Assembly: GCA_937863205.1 (NCBI GenBank)
Contig: CALMGA010000316.1
Span: 1 to 6,719, forward strand
DNA from: an uncultured Beijerinckiaceae bacterium
Lineage (GTDB): Bacteria; Pseudomonadota; Alphaproteobacteria; Rhizobiales; Beijerinckiaceae
Reading direction: 5' to 3'
DNA length: 6,719 nucleotides
Position numbers and translations under genes: made by a program. The stretch's first letter is position 1. Each line of letters begins with the position of its first letter. The notes beneath the pieces were generated by a model. The model did not search any database. It was given only the letters and a program-made list of their open reading frames with translations, and was not told the origin of the DNA. Positions 1 to 5,521 of the stretch are shown here, piece by piece.

Positions 1-249
1 CGGGTCGAGATGCGGCAGGCCTGTTCCACCCGCTTGCGAACCGCCGTCTACCACTGGGCCAGGGTGGCCACTCAGCACGACCCTCACAGCAAAGGCCGCT
101 ACTCCGCCTTGCGGGCCAGGGGTCACTCCCACGGGAGAGCGTTGCGAACCGTCGCCGATCGGCTCCTCGGCGTCGCCTGCGTTATGCTTGCAAACCGCAC
201 CACCTACGACCCAAAGCACGAAGCTACTCGTGCCGCAAAAGCAGCTTGA
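1..249 (+). CDS. IS110-family transposase, C-terminal fragment (5' end outside window)
   Basis: The frame is open from the first base of the window (R-V-E-M-R-Q-A-C...) to a TGA at 247-249, so this is the tail of a gene that starts upstream. The segment with L-R-T-A-V-Y-H-W-A-R-V-A, then Y-S-A-L-R-A-R-G-H-S-H-G-R-A-L-R and V-A-D-R-L-L matches, from memory, the conserved C-terminus of IS110/IS116/IS902 transposases (Transposase_20 domain). In that family the N-terminal RuvC-like DEDD domain and a catalytic Ser in the C-terminal domain act with a bridge RNA to recombine DNA. The Ser motif would lie just upstream of this window, so whether the element is intact cannot be judged. The element's right end is not recognisable, since IS110 members often lack terminal inverted repeats; it probably lies near or before 341. 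The ATG at 10 is internal, not the real start. Confidence 0.82.
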   Translation, partial: RVEMRQACSTRLRTAVYHWARVATQHDPHSKGRYSALRARGHSHGRALRTVADRLLGVACVMLANRTTYDPKHEATRAAKAA

Positions 250-341
250 CCACTGGTAGGGAGTCCCCCCCCCACCGTGCCCGACTTCCCCCTCGCCGTC
301 GCGCGATGATTCCGCAGAAGACGGCCGCAGGAGTGATCGAC
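250..341 (+). promoter_or_regulatory. Leader of the pseudo-caspase gene with ribosome binding site
   Basis: This short spacer lies between the transposase stop and the pseudo-caspase start. It contains a run of nine C residues (265-273) and, near its end, AGGAG at 329-333, placed 8 nt before the ATG at 342. That ribosome binding site decides the start: the two upstream in-frame ATGs (246 and 306) lack such a site and would add an Arg/Pro-rich stretch ahead of the signal peptide. No clear -35/-10 pair was found. The IS110 right end may fall inside this stretch, in which case transcription could come partly from the element. Confidence 0.6.
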
Positions 342-1178
342 ATGTGCAAGTGCAAGGACCTTCAAATGTACGGCCTGCCGCTCGCCTCCGCCGCGATTCT
401 GCTCGGCAACCTCCTCCTGCCGCCGTCGGTGCATGCCGGCTTCGAGCCGAAAGCTACGAGCCGACCCGCGGAGACGCAAGCGAGGCGCGCCGAGGTGATG
501 GCGCTTCTGATCGGCGAAAGCCTCACGCCCGACGCCTCGGTGGTCTTGGCGGGGGTGTCGCCTGACGTCGAGCAGATGTCCGCCGCTCTTAGATCGCTCG
601 GCGTGGCGACGAGGACGGTGATGGATGTCGACCGTGCCGCCGCAATCGACGCGATCAACGCCTTCGCGGCCGAGAGCCCCGACAAGGTGCACCTTCTCTA
701 CTTCAGCGGATATGGCGGCGAGGAGGCGGGGATACCAAACGCCTTGCTGTTCATGAGCAAGGACGATGTCGCCCGCTCCGCTGCGAAGGCGACCGATGTG
801 GAACTTCGGCGCCTGCGCTACACCCTCCCATTCCCCTGGATTGGGAAGCAGCTCGCCAACACGGCAGCCAGCGTCATCATCATCGACAGCAGCCTGAACC
901 CGCAATACGAGTTCGCCGCGCGCCAGCTCGTGGCGACCGCTGGGGCACACGGGCGAGAGGACGCGAAGGGCGGCTACTTCACCCAGCAGGTCACGGCGCA
1001 GCTGCACGACCTCGGCGGCTCCTCCCTGCTGGACTCCCTCGCCGCCGCCGCCCGCGCGACCCGCTCGCCGGATGGCGAGGAAGACCCGGTTCTCCTGCTT
1101 TCGGCCTCCATGCCATCCTGCCGCTTGGAGGAGGGCAAGCTGACCTGCGCCATCGAGGGCCGAGGTGGAAGCCGCTGA
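342..1178 (+). CDS. Secreted pseudo-caspase (peptidase C14 fold, Tyr/Ser in place of His/Cys)
   Basis: The product is 278 aa. Residues 1-32 form a signal peptide (hydrophobic core A-I-L-L-G-N-L-L-L, cleavage after V-H-A), so it is exported. The rest aligns by eye with the caspase-like domain of the next gene: A-L-L-I-G-E-S (54-60) for A-L-V-I-G-N-S; L-L-Y-F-S-G-Y-G-G (118-126) for L-V-F-Y-A-G-H-G; I-I-I-D-S-S-L-N-P for V-I-L-D-A-C-R-N-N-P; and G-Y-F-T-Q-Q-V (211-217) for S-P-F-T-T-A-L. The catalytic His is Tyr124 (TAT, 711-713) and the catalytic Cys is Ser184 (AGC, 891-893), so no cysteine peptidase activity is expected. The segment after Ser184 is about 24 residues shorter than in the active neighbour and lacks the strand equivalent to V-I-V-V-Y-S-A-A-A-G. 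The reading frame, ribosome binding site and signal peptide are intact, which suggests a retained pseudoenzyme rather than a decaying gene. A role as partner, decoy or regulator of the downstream caspase is inference. Confidence 0.85.
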   Translation: MCKCKDLQMYGLPLASAAILLGNLLLPPSVHAGFEPKATSRPAETQARRAEVMALLIGESLTPDASVVLAGVSPDVEQMSAALRSLGVATRTVMDVDRAAAIDAINAFAAESPDKVHLLYFSGYGGEEAGIPNALLFMSKDDVARSAAKATDVELRRLRYTLPFPWIGKQLANTAASVIIIDSSLNPQYEFAARQLVATAGAHGREDAKGGYFTQQVTAQLHDLGGSSLLDSLAAAARATRSPDGEEDPVLLLSASMPSCRLEEGKLTCAIEGRGGSR

Positions 1179-1266
1179 GATTGCCGCCGCGCTCTCACTT
1201 GCCCATCCCCTCGGCGTCTGCTCGGAATGGCCCGTCACTTGCGCGCCGCATCGCCGGCGGCCAACG

Positions 1267-1285
1267 CTGTCCTTTTCAAGGACGG
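1267..1285 (+). other. Hairpin between the two caspase-fold genes
   Basis: GTCCTT (1269-1274) and AAGGAC (1278-1283) are exact inverted repeats around a TTC loop. The stem extends by one G-T wobble and one C-G pair to 1267-1285. It lies 89 nt after the pseudo-caspase stop and 124 nt before the caspase start. It is followed by a G-run, not a T-run, so it is not a standard intrinsic terminator. It could be a 5' leader structure, an mRNA-processing site or chance. The rest of the 231-bp spacer (1179-1409) shows no convincing gene or promoter; the in-frame ATG at 1227 would only add non-conserved sequence ahead of the caspase signal peptide. Confidence 0.35.
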
Positions 1286-1409
1286 GGGAGCTATTAGTGC
1301 ACCGCAATGTGATACGAGGCGGTCAGACCGATGGGCGGTAGCCGCCGTGTCGCCTAGAGGTCGGGCGGCCTTGCCACGCCATCGCCGATCGCCTGAAGGT
1401 CCTTCCGTC

Positions 1410-2735
1410 ATGGACTGGCTCCGTCGCTGTCTCGCCATCATGCTGCTGCTTGCGGCCTCGCCCTCCCGCGCCGACACGCGGGTCGCGCTCGTCATCGGCA
1501 ACTCGACCTACGATGCCGTCGGCGCGCTACCCAATCCGGAGCGCGACGCCGCACTGATGGCCGCTACGCTGGAGAGCGCGGGCTTCTCCGTCACCCTGGT
1601 ACGGAACGCCTCGCGCTCCGCCATGCTCGACGCCTTGAACAGCTTCAACGAGCGGGCGGACGAGGCGGACTGGGCGCTCGTATTCTATGCCGGGCACGGC
1701 ATCGAGATCGGCGGCACAAACTACCTCCTTCCGACGGACGCGCAGCTCAAGGTCGACCGGAACGTGCAGGACGAGGCGGTGTCGCTCACCCGCGTGCTGG
1801 ACACGGTGGCGAACGCCCGCAAGCTGCGGATGGTCATCCTCGACGCCTGCCGCAACAATCCCTTCGCCGCGACGATGCGGTGCTCCGTAGCCACCCGCGC
1901 CGTCGGGCGGGGCTTGTCGCGCCCCGAACCGCAAGCCGGTGTCATCGTCGTGTACTCGGCGGCCGCGGGCGAGGTCGCAGAGGACGGCTTGGGGCAACAC
2001 AGCCCTTTCACCACGGCGCTGGCGAGCCGGCTGACACAGCCGGGGCTCGAGATACGACACCTGTTCGACGTGGTCACCGCCGACGTGCTGCACGCCACCG
2101 GCCATCGTCAGCGGCCCTACCAGTACGGGTCCAATCCGAGCGAGGAGAGCTACTTCTTCGTGCCTCCGAGCCCGGAAGTCGGTCGCCCCCCGCAGGTTTC
2201 CAGCCCTCCCGAACAGGCCAAGCCTGCCGAGCTGCATCCGCCCGCGCCCGTCGACACCTTCGGTCGAGAGTTCAGCCTTTGGAACGCGGCCAAGGAGCGC
2301 GGCACGGTCGGGAGCTACGAGGCGTACCTGAAAGCCTATCCGTCCGGCACCTTCGCCGACGTCGCGCGCGATGCCGTCCGCGCCCTGCGGGAGGGAGTCG
2401 CCCTTGAGGCGCAGGGTGCGAGACCGAGGCCTGCGGGGGCGAGCGACGGGCACACGAGCGTCGCAGCCCTCCCGCCGGAGCGCCCGGCGCGTCCCGCCCA
2501 GCCCGCCGCGCGGCTCTTCCGCATCAAGCGGAACGTGTCCCTGGGCATCCTGAACATGCGAGATGGCCCCGGCCAGCAGCATCAACTGCTGTCGTCGATC
2601 CCGGTCGGCTCCGGAGGCGTATCGATGGGGGCGTGCCGCCAACCCGACGACGGGCGCAGCACCGGAGCATGGTGCGCGGTTCGATGGAACGGCAGGTCGG
2701 GCTGGGTCTCGTCGAACGGGCTGGAGCGGGAATGA
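1410..2735 (+). CDS. Secreted caspase-family (metacaspase-type) peptidase with C-terminal SH3b domain
   Basis: The product is 441 aa. The start at 1410 follows GAAGG (1395-1399) at 10 nt and directly precedes a signal peptide (1-21, cut after S-R-A). The peptidase C14/p20-like domain runs from about residue 24 (R-V-A-L-V-I-G-N) to 250. The catalytic dyad is intact: His96 in F-Y-A-G-H-G (CAC, 1695-1697) and Cys147 in I-L-D-A-C-R-N-N-P (TGC, 1848-1850). The p10-like part has V-V-Y-S-A-A-A-G-E-V-A (180-190) and H-S-P-F-T-T-A-L (197-204). A Pro-rich linker follows, then a short helical repeat (F-S-L-W at 288, then Y-E-A-Y-L-K-A-Y-P-S-G-T-F-A-D-V-A) often seen in rhizobial caspase-family proteins. 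Last comes an SH3b-type domain (about 368-441; L-N-M-R-D-G-P-G at 381 and S-G-W-V at 430), with Cys409 and Cys422 as a possible disulfide. Such enzymes usually cleave after Arg or Lys; substrates here are unknown. SH3b domains often bind peptidoglycan, so a periplasmic, wall-associated location is inferred. Confidence 0.92.
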   Translation: MDWLRRCLAIMLLLAASPSRADTRVALVIGNSTYDAVGALPNPERDAALMAATLESAGFSVTLVRNASRSAMLDALNSFNERADEADWALVFYAGHGIEIGGTNYLLPTDAQLKVDRNVQDEAVSLTRVLDTVANARKLRMVILDACRNNPFAATMRCSVATRAVGRGLSRPEPQAGVIVVYSAAAGEVAEDGLGQHSPFTTALASRLTQPGLEIRHLFDVVTADVLHATGHRQRPYQYGSNPSEESYFFVPPSPEVGRPPQVSSPPEQAKPAELHPPAPVDTFGREFSLWNAAKERGTVGSYEAYLKAYPSGTFADVARDAVRALREGVALEAQGARPRPAGASDGHTSVAALPPERPARPAQPAARLFRIKRNVSLGILNMRDGPGQQHQLLSSIPVGSGGVSMGACRQPDDGRSTGAWCAVRWNGRSGWVSSNGLERE

Positions 2736-2745
2736 CGCCGCGGCA
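2736..2745. other. 10-bp convergent junction, no terminator
   Basis: Only 10 bp separate the caspase stop (2733-2735) from the dipeptidase stop on the other strand (2746-2748). The junction contains the 8-bp palindrome GCCGCGGC (2737-2744) but no stem with a T-run on either strand. Transcripts of both genes probably read into each other and overlap at their 3' ends. Confidence 0.5.
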
Positions 2746-3630
2746 TCAGGGCCGGGCGACGATGGGAAAATCGAAGGCGCGTGACCTGTAGGGCTCGTCC
2801 GCCAGCGTGAAGTGCCACCATTCGCGTGCGTAGGGTTTGAAGCCGGCCCTCTCCATGACGCGGCGAAGATTCGCGCGGTTCGCCATCGCTTCGCGCGAGA
2901 TATCGCGCGCTCCATCGCCGGACGAGGCATCGAAGCAGTCGAAGGCGGTGCCGAAATCAAGCGTACCCTCACCACGTCGCTCGGCGGGTGAGCCGCGGCA
3001 GGAACGATCAGGATCACCGGGAGCGACGAGGGGGATCTTGCTGCCCTTCGGCATGAGCCCGAGGTCGACCGTGCTGCCCCGGGAATGCGACGACCGGGAC
3101 GCGATGTAGCCGAGCGAAAATAGTCGGTCCTTGCGGAGCCGCGGGAAGAAGACCTGATCGGTCCAACTGGAACCCGCCCTCCCGCTCCACTCCACGAAAG
3201 CCTTGACGGCCCTCTCCGGGCGGTAGCAGTCCCAAACCAGCAGCGACAGCGACTGGGACGCCAGCATGGCCTGGACCTCCGCAAGGTGATCGGCAGCCTC
3301 TCGGGTAAGGATGCATTCCGCCGCCGCATACCCGGGAATGGGTGAGCCTATAAAGTTGTACGAGCCGGCATAGCGTATATCCTGCACAATGGTAGGATCG
3401 TGATCGCGGAGGTAGACAAAGCCTGCAGGGAGCATCGATACACCTCTCGCGGGCTCTGCGCTTGGGCCGGCGACGGTGTCCATAGGTTGGGCGGCGGGTC
3501 TGCTGACGGCCAGGACTGCGGGATTGTCGGCCATGGCAGGCGGGGGCGATTGTACAAGAACGAGCCCGATACAAATGACATGGGGCCAGACAGCTGCGGA
3601 TATTTTGAGCCGGTTGGTGACGGGCGACAT
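2746..3630 (-). CDS. Periplasmic D-alanyl-D-alanine dipeptidase, VanX/DdpX type (peptidase M15D)
   Basis: The product is 294 aa and hydrolyses D-Ala-D-Ala released from, or destined for, peptidoglycan (zinc enzyme, EC 3.4.13.22 by family). The family signature is complete: D-I-R-Y-A-G-S-Y-N-F (84-93); Y-R-P with Arg137 (VanX Arg71 equivalent); S-S-H-S-R-G-S-T-V-D with zinc ligands His182 and Asp189; E-W-W-H-F with catalytic Glu270 and zinc ligand His273; and a terminal D-E-P-Y...F-D-F-P. VanX of enterococci is about 202 aa and cytoplasmic; this one adds a signal peptide (1-34, cut after A-M-A), so it acts in the periplasm. The Asp189-Glu270 spacing is 81 residues against 58 in VanX. The extra loop carries Cys211, which could pair with Cys232; Cys106 and Cys135 are a second possible pair. 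The start at 3630 is set by AGGA 6 nt upstream; in-frame ATGs at 3675 and 3654 would bury the signal peptide. Without vanR/S/H/A nearby, wall-dipeptide recycling or scavenging is likelier than glycopeptide resistance. Confidence 0.92.
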   Translation of the reverse strand: MSPVTNRLKISAAVWPHVICIGLVLVQSPPPAMADNPAVLAVSRPAAQPMDTVAGPSAEPARGVSMLPAGFVYLRDHDPTIVQDIRYAGSYNFIGSPIPGYAAAECILTREAADHLAEVQAMLASQSLSLLVWDCYRPERAVKAFVEWSGRAGSSWTDQVFFPRLRKDRLFSLGYIASRSSHSRGSTVDLGLMPKGSKIPLVAPGDPDRSCRGSPAERRGEGTLDFGTAFDCFDASSGDGARDISREAMANRANLRRVMERAGFKPYAREWWHFTLADEPYRSRAFDFPIVARP

Positions 3631-3681
3631 CGGCCTTCCTGAATCACTCGCCATCTGGATATTTAGTCCCAGCATTATGGC

Positions 3682-3709
3682 ATATTAGCTTTTTGGATAA
3701 ACCTGTCGG
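3682..3709 (-). promoter_or_regulatory. Possible sigma70-type promoter of the dipeptidase gene
   Basis: Read on the minus strand, CCGACA (3709-3704) resembles a -35 box. It is followed after 16 nt by TAATAT (3687-3682) as a -10 box. Each matches the Escherichia coli consensus at four of six positions. The surrounding DNA is unusually AT-rich for this window and lies about 50 nt upstream of the start at 3630. An alternative -10, CATAAT, lies just downstream but lacks a good -35 box. Confidence 0.35.
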
Positions 3710-4250
3710 CCTGTTCTGTCCAGACTCATCAGATCAATTAAACACCTCAAAAGATTCGGCGACGTGTTTTCTGGCTGCGTCGTTTCCACAGGATCGTCGA
3801 TCCCTTACATTCTCATTGCCACCCATGTCCACGCCGACTTAACCTCGAAGAGGCTGCAGAAAGACTTCCGTCGGGCGGCTTTAGCAGGTTGAATCTACCG
3901 GAGCAGTCGATAGCGGCGCGCTTACGGCCAATATTCACACTTTAGTTTTTTTTAACAAGAATTTTCCAATCGCAATGTCCGCTTAGTGAAAATTAGGATT
4001 TGGGAGCAGACCAGCTTCTTTCCACCCATGCTGGGCATAGATGCGATGGTCTGAAGGTCGGCTTCGGACCAACGCGCAACGCGCGTCGAACGTCCGGCAT
4101 GGGCGCGCTGCCGTCTGACCGCTCTTCGGCGAGAGCTGGCCGCATCCGGATGTCGACCTCTGAATATAAGATCGGTCGGAGCTGACCGTTGCCTCGATGC
4201 GGATTCCTGATGCCGCCCGGAAGCAAAGCAGTGGCGTGGGTCGTCTCGAA
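3710..4250. other. Intergenic stretch without a supported gene
   Basis: No open frame here looks coding. The left part (to about 3970) is clearly AT-richer than the rest and includes an eight-T run (3946-3953) with no stable stem before it. The right part is GC-rich, with a small inverted repeat ACGCGC-AAC-GCGCGT (4072-4086) that is also a 7-bp tandem duplication of AACGCGC (4071-4084). I see no tRNA, CRISPR or IS end. The two weak open frames in this stretch (3952-4305 on -, 4000-4185 on +) are Arg/Ser-rich, have no ribosome binding site and show no family feature. The stretch may hold promoters for the diverging genes or remnants of lost sequence. Confidence 0.55.
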
Positions 4251-4283
4251 CAGCTACGCAGCCGTAGCTGACAGCTTGCAAGC
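4251..4283 (+). promoter_or_regulatory. Two adjacent palindromes, candidate operator or leader structure
   Basis: CAGCTACG (4251-4258) and CGTAGCTG (4263-4270) form a perfect 8-bp inverted repeat around a 4-nt CAGC loop. Three bases later comes a perfect 10-bp palindrome, GCTTGCAAGC (4274-4283). They lie 143-175 nt upstream of the Gly/His-rich gene, where a repressor site or 5' leader element would be expected. A CTGACA (4268-4273) resembles a -35 box, but no -10 box sits at the right distance. No protein that binds here can be named. Confidence 0.4.
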
Positions 4284-4313
4284 GTTTACCCTGTGGCGAA
4301 CACAACCGCCCGT

Positions 4314-4355
4314 CCCGGCCATGCTGGCGGGAATGTCGAGCTTTTTAGGGAAAAA
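4314..4355 (+). promoter_or_regulatory. Hairpin plus T-run, possible attenuator in the leader of the Gly/His-rich gene
   Basis: CCC-G-GCCA (4314-4321) pairs with TGGC-GGG (4325-4331) around a TGC loop, leaving one bulged G. A T5 run (4342-4346) follows 10 nt later and can itself pair with AAAAA (4351-4355). The gap between stem and T-run is too long for a classical intrinsic terminator. It could still be a structured 5' leader that affects expression of the gene starting at 4426. Confidence 0.3.
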
Positions 4356-4425
4356 CTCAGGGCCAGCCTTACACGCCCCCGGCATCCTCTCTTCATCGCG
4401 GCTATCGGCCGAGAGGGGAAAAGCC

Positions 4426-4743
4426 ATGTTGAAGAAGCTCACGATGACGACCGTCGTCGCGCTCGGCCTCGTGTCGGTCGCAGCCAGCGACGCCTCCGCG
4501 TTCGGACGCGGGTTCGGTGGTGGCGGCTTCCATGGTGGCGGCTTCCATGGCGGGTTCGGCGGCTTCCACGGTGGTGGCGTCCGCGGCTTCGGTGGCTACC
4601 GCGGCTTTCGCGGCGGCTATGCCGGCTTCGGCCGATGGGGGCACCGTTACGGATACTACGGCTACGCCGACGACGGCGCGGCCGGTGCGGTGCTCGGCGG
4701 CTTGGCGCTCGGCGCCCTCGCCGCAGCAGCCGGCGGCTACTGA
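4426..4743 (+). CDS. Small secreted Gly/His/Phe/Tyr-rich repeat protein
   Basis: The product is 105 aa. The start at 4426 follows a strong GAGAGGGG (4411-4418) and opens a clear signal peptide (1-25: two Lys, hydrophobic core, cut after A-S-A). The mature part is low-complexity, built of Gly with Phe, His, Arg and Tyr: F-G-G-G-G-F-H-G-G-G-F-H-G-G-F-G-G near the start, then arginine/tyrosine repeats and R-Y-G-Y-Y-G-Y. A short acidic D-D-G is followed by a hydrophobic Gly/Ala tail (about 84-105), which could insert in a membrane or pack like a glycine zipper. No enzyme motif is visible. Related Gly-rich exported proteins are common in Hyphomicrobiales and mostly unnamed. The His-rich repeats could bind metals and the aromatic/Gly pattern could self-associate; both are inference. 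It is followed 3 nt later by a membrane protein gene. Confidence 0.85.
   Translation: MLKKLTMTTVVALGLVSVAASDASAFGRGFGGGGFHGGGFHGGFGGFHGGGVRGFGGYRGFRGGYAGFGRWGHRYGYYGYADDGAAGAVLGGLALGALAAAAGGY
4519..4548 (+). repeat. 15-bp perfect tandem repeat inside the Gly/His-rich gene
   Basis: Two exact head-to-tail copies of GGTGGCGGCTTCCAT lie at 4519-4533 and 4534-4548, encoding G-G-G-F-H twice. A diverged third copy follows at about 4555-4569. A repeat length divisible by three means that slippage would add or remove five residues without breaking the frame. Confidence 0.85.
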
Positions 4744-4746
4744 GCC

Positions 4747-5421
4747 ATGGCCGACTTCGACGCCTCCGACCGTCTGATGCCGCCGCGCCAAGAACGCTCG
4801 CTGCCAGCCTATCTCTGGCAGAGCCTCGGCATCGGCCTGCCCGCCTTGGCCGCCGGGGTCGCCCTGGTCGCGTACCTGAGCCTTGCGCCGGCGGCCAAGG
4901 CGGAGCAGTTCCAGCACGGCGGGACCGGGCGCCAGCCCGTTCCCGCCGTGCTGGCCGGAGCCTTGCCGAGCGGGCGCGTGCGGCCCGAAGCGCGCGACCC
5001 CATCGTGCTATCGGACCGCGAGTCCGATGGCGGCGTCCTCTTCGACCACAACGGCTCGGACGTGCTGTTCTTCGCCGACAAGGGCCTGATCGTCTATACG
5101 CGGCCGCGACCCGGTATGCGCAGCGTCGTCGCGAGCGGTGACGTGCTGTTCCGGGGTACGATCCGCGACCACGTCCTCACCGGGCGCGCCTACGCCTTCA
5201 AGGCCGGTTGTCGCCCTGCCGCCTACGACGTCAGGGGCGTGTTGTCGGACGAGCTCGACGGCGAAGCGGCGCGCCTTCACCTGCAGGGGGCGGCGCCGCT
5301 CTGGGACAGGGCATCATGCCGGGTGGTCGCCTCGACGTATGATGCCCCAAGCGCCAGCCTCGGCTTCAGGCAGCTGATGGGGGTCGACCTCGAGGCGCGT
5401 GTGCCCGGTCCCGACGAGTAG
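4747..5421 (+). CDS. Single-span membrane protein with periplasmic domain, function unknown
   Basis: The product is 224 aa. The ATG lies 3 nt after the stop of the preceding gene, with no good ribosome binding site of its own, so translation is probably coupled. Residues 1-22 are charged and cytoplasmic, and about 24-47 form one transmembrane segment (L-G-I-G-L-P-A-L-A-A-G-V-A-L-V-A-Y-L). No signal peptidase site is convincing, although A-K-A (50-52) could be one. The rest is a predicted periplasmic domain, rich in beta-type alternation (V-L-F-D-H-N-G-S-D-V-L-F-F and G-L-I-V-Y-T), with two cysteines (155 and 191) that could form a disulfide. I recognise no family or catalytic motif. Coupling to the Gly/His-rich gene suggests that the two products act together at the inner membrane face or in the periplasm; this is inference. 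Confidence 0.8.
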   Translation: MADFDASDRLMPPRQERSLPAYLWQSLGIGLPALAAGVALVAYLSLAPAAKAEQFQHGGTGRQPVPAVLAGALPSGRVRPEARDPIVLSDRESDGGVLFDHNGSDVLFFADKGLIVYTRPRPGMRSVVASGDVLFRGTIRDHVLTGRAYAFKAGCRPAAYDVRGVLSDELDGEAARLHLQGAAPLWDRASCRVVASTYDAPSASLGFRQLMGVDLEARVPGPDE

Positions 5422-5521
5422 CAGTCCCTCAGCGGCAGCCGCCGCGTCACGCTCGGGTCTGCTCTGACGGCCGGGACCGTTGGCGCAGTAACCATTCTCT
5501 CGCAGTCGGAGCACCACGATC

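Noticed and set aside
204..1307. Long minus-strand open frame (367 codons) opposite the pseudo-caspase gene
   Set aside because: Arg/Gly/His-rich composition, no ribosome binding site or domain; a typical antisense shadow in GC-rich DNA. The plus strand has a signal peptide and the caspase fold.
1527..3329. Very long minus-strand open frame (600 codons) across the caspase and dipeptidase genes
   Set aside because: It overlaps two well-supported genes, one on the same strand in a different frame, and shows Arg/Ala-rich low-information sequence with no family feature.
2746..3630. Glycopeptide resistance gene cluster
   Set aside because: Only a VanX-type dipeptidase is present, with a signal peptide; no vanA-type ligase, vanH or vanRS is seen, and the host appears Gram-negative.
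3941..3960. Eight-T run as an intrinsic terminator
   Set aside because: No stable stem precedes it on the plus strand and no gene ends nearby.
3952..4305. Minus-strand 117-codon open frame in the intergenic gap
   Set aside because: TTG start without ribosome binding site, Arg/Ser-rich, no recognisable motif; the palindromes at 4251-4283 fall inside it.
4189..4425. N-terminal extension of the Gly/His-rich protein from an upstream ATG
   Set aside because: A strong ribosome binding site and signal peptide start at 4426; the upstream codons hold the hairpins and look non-coding.
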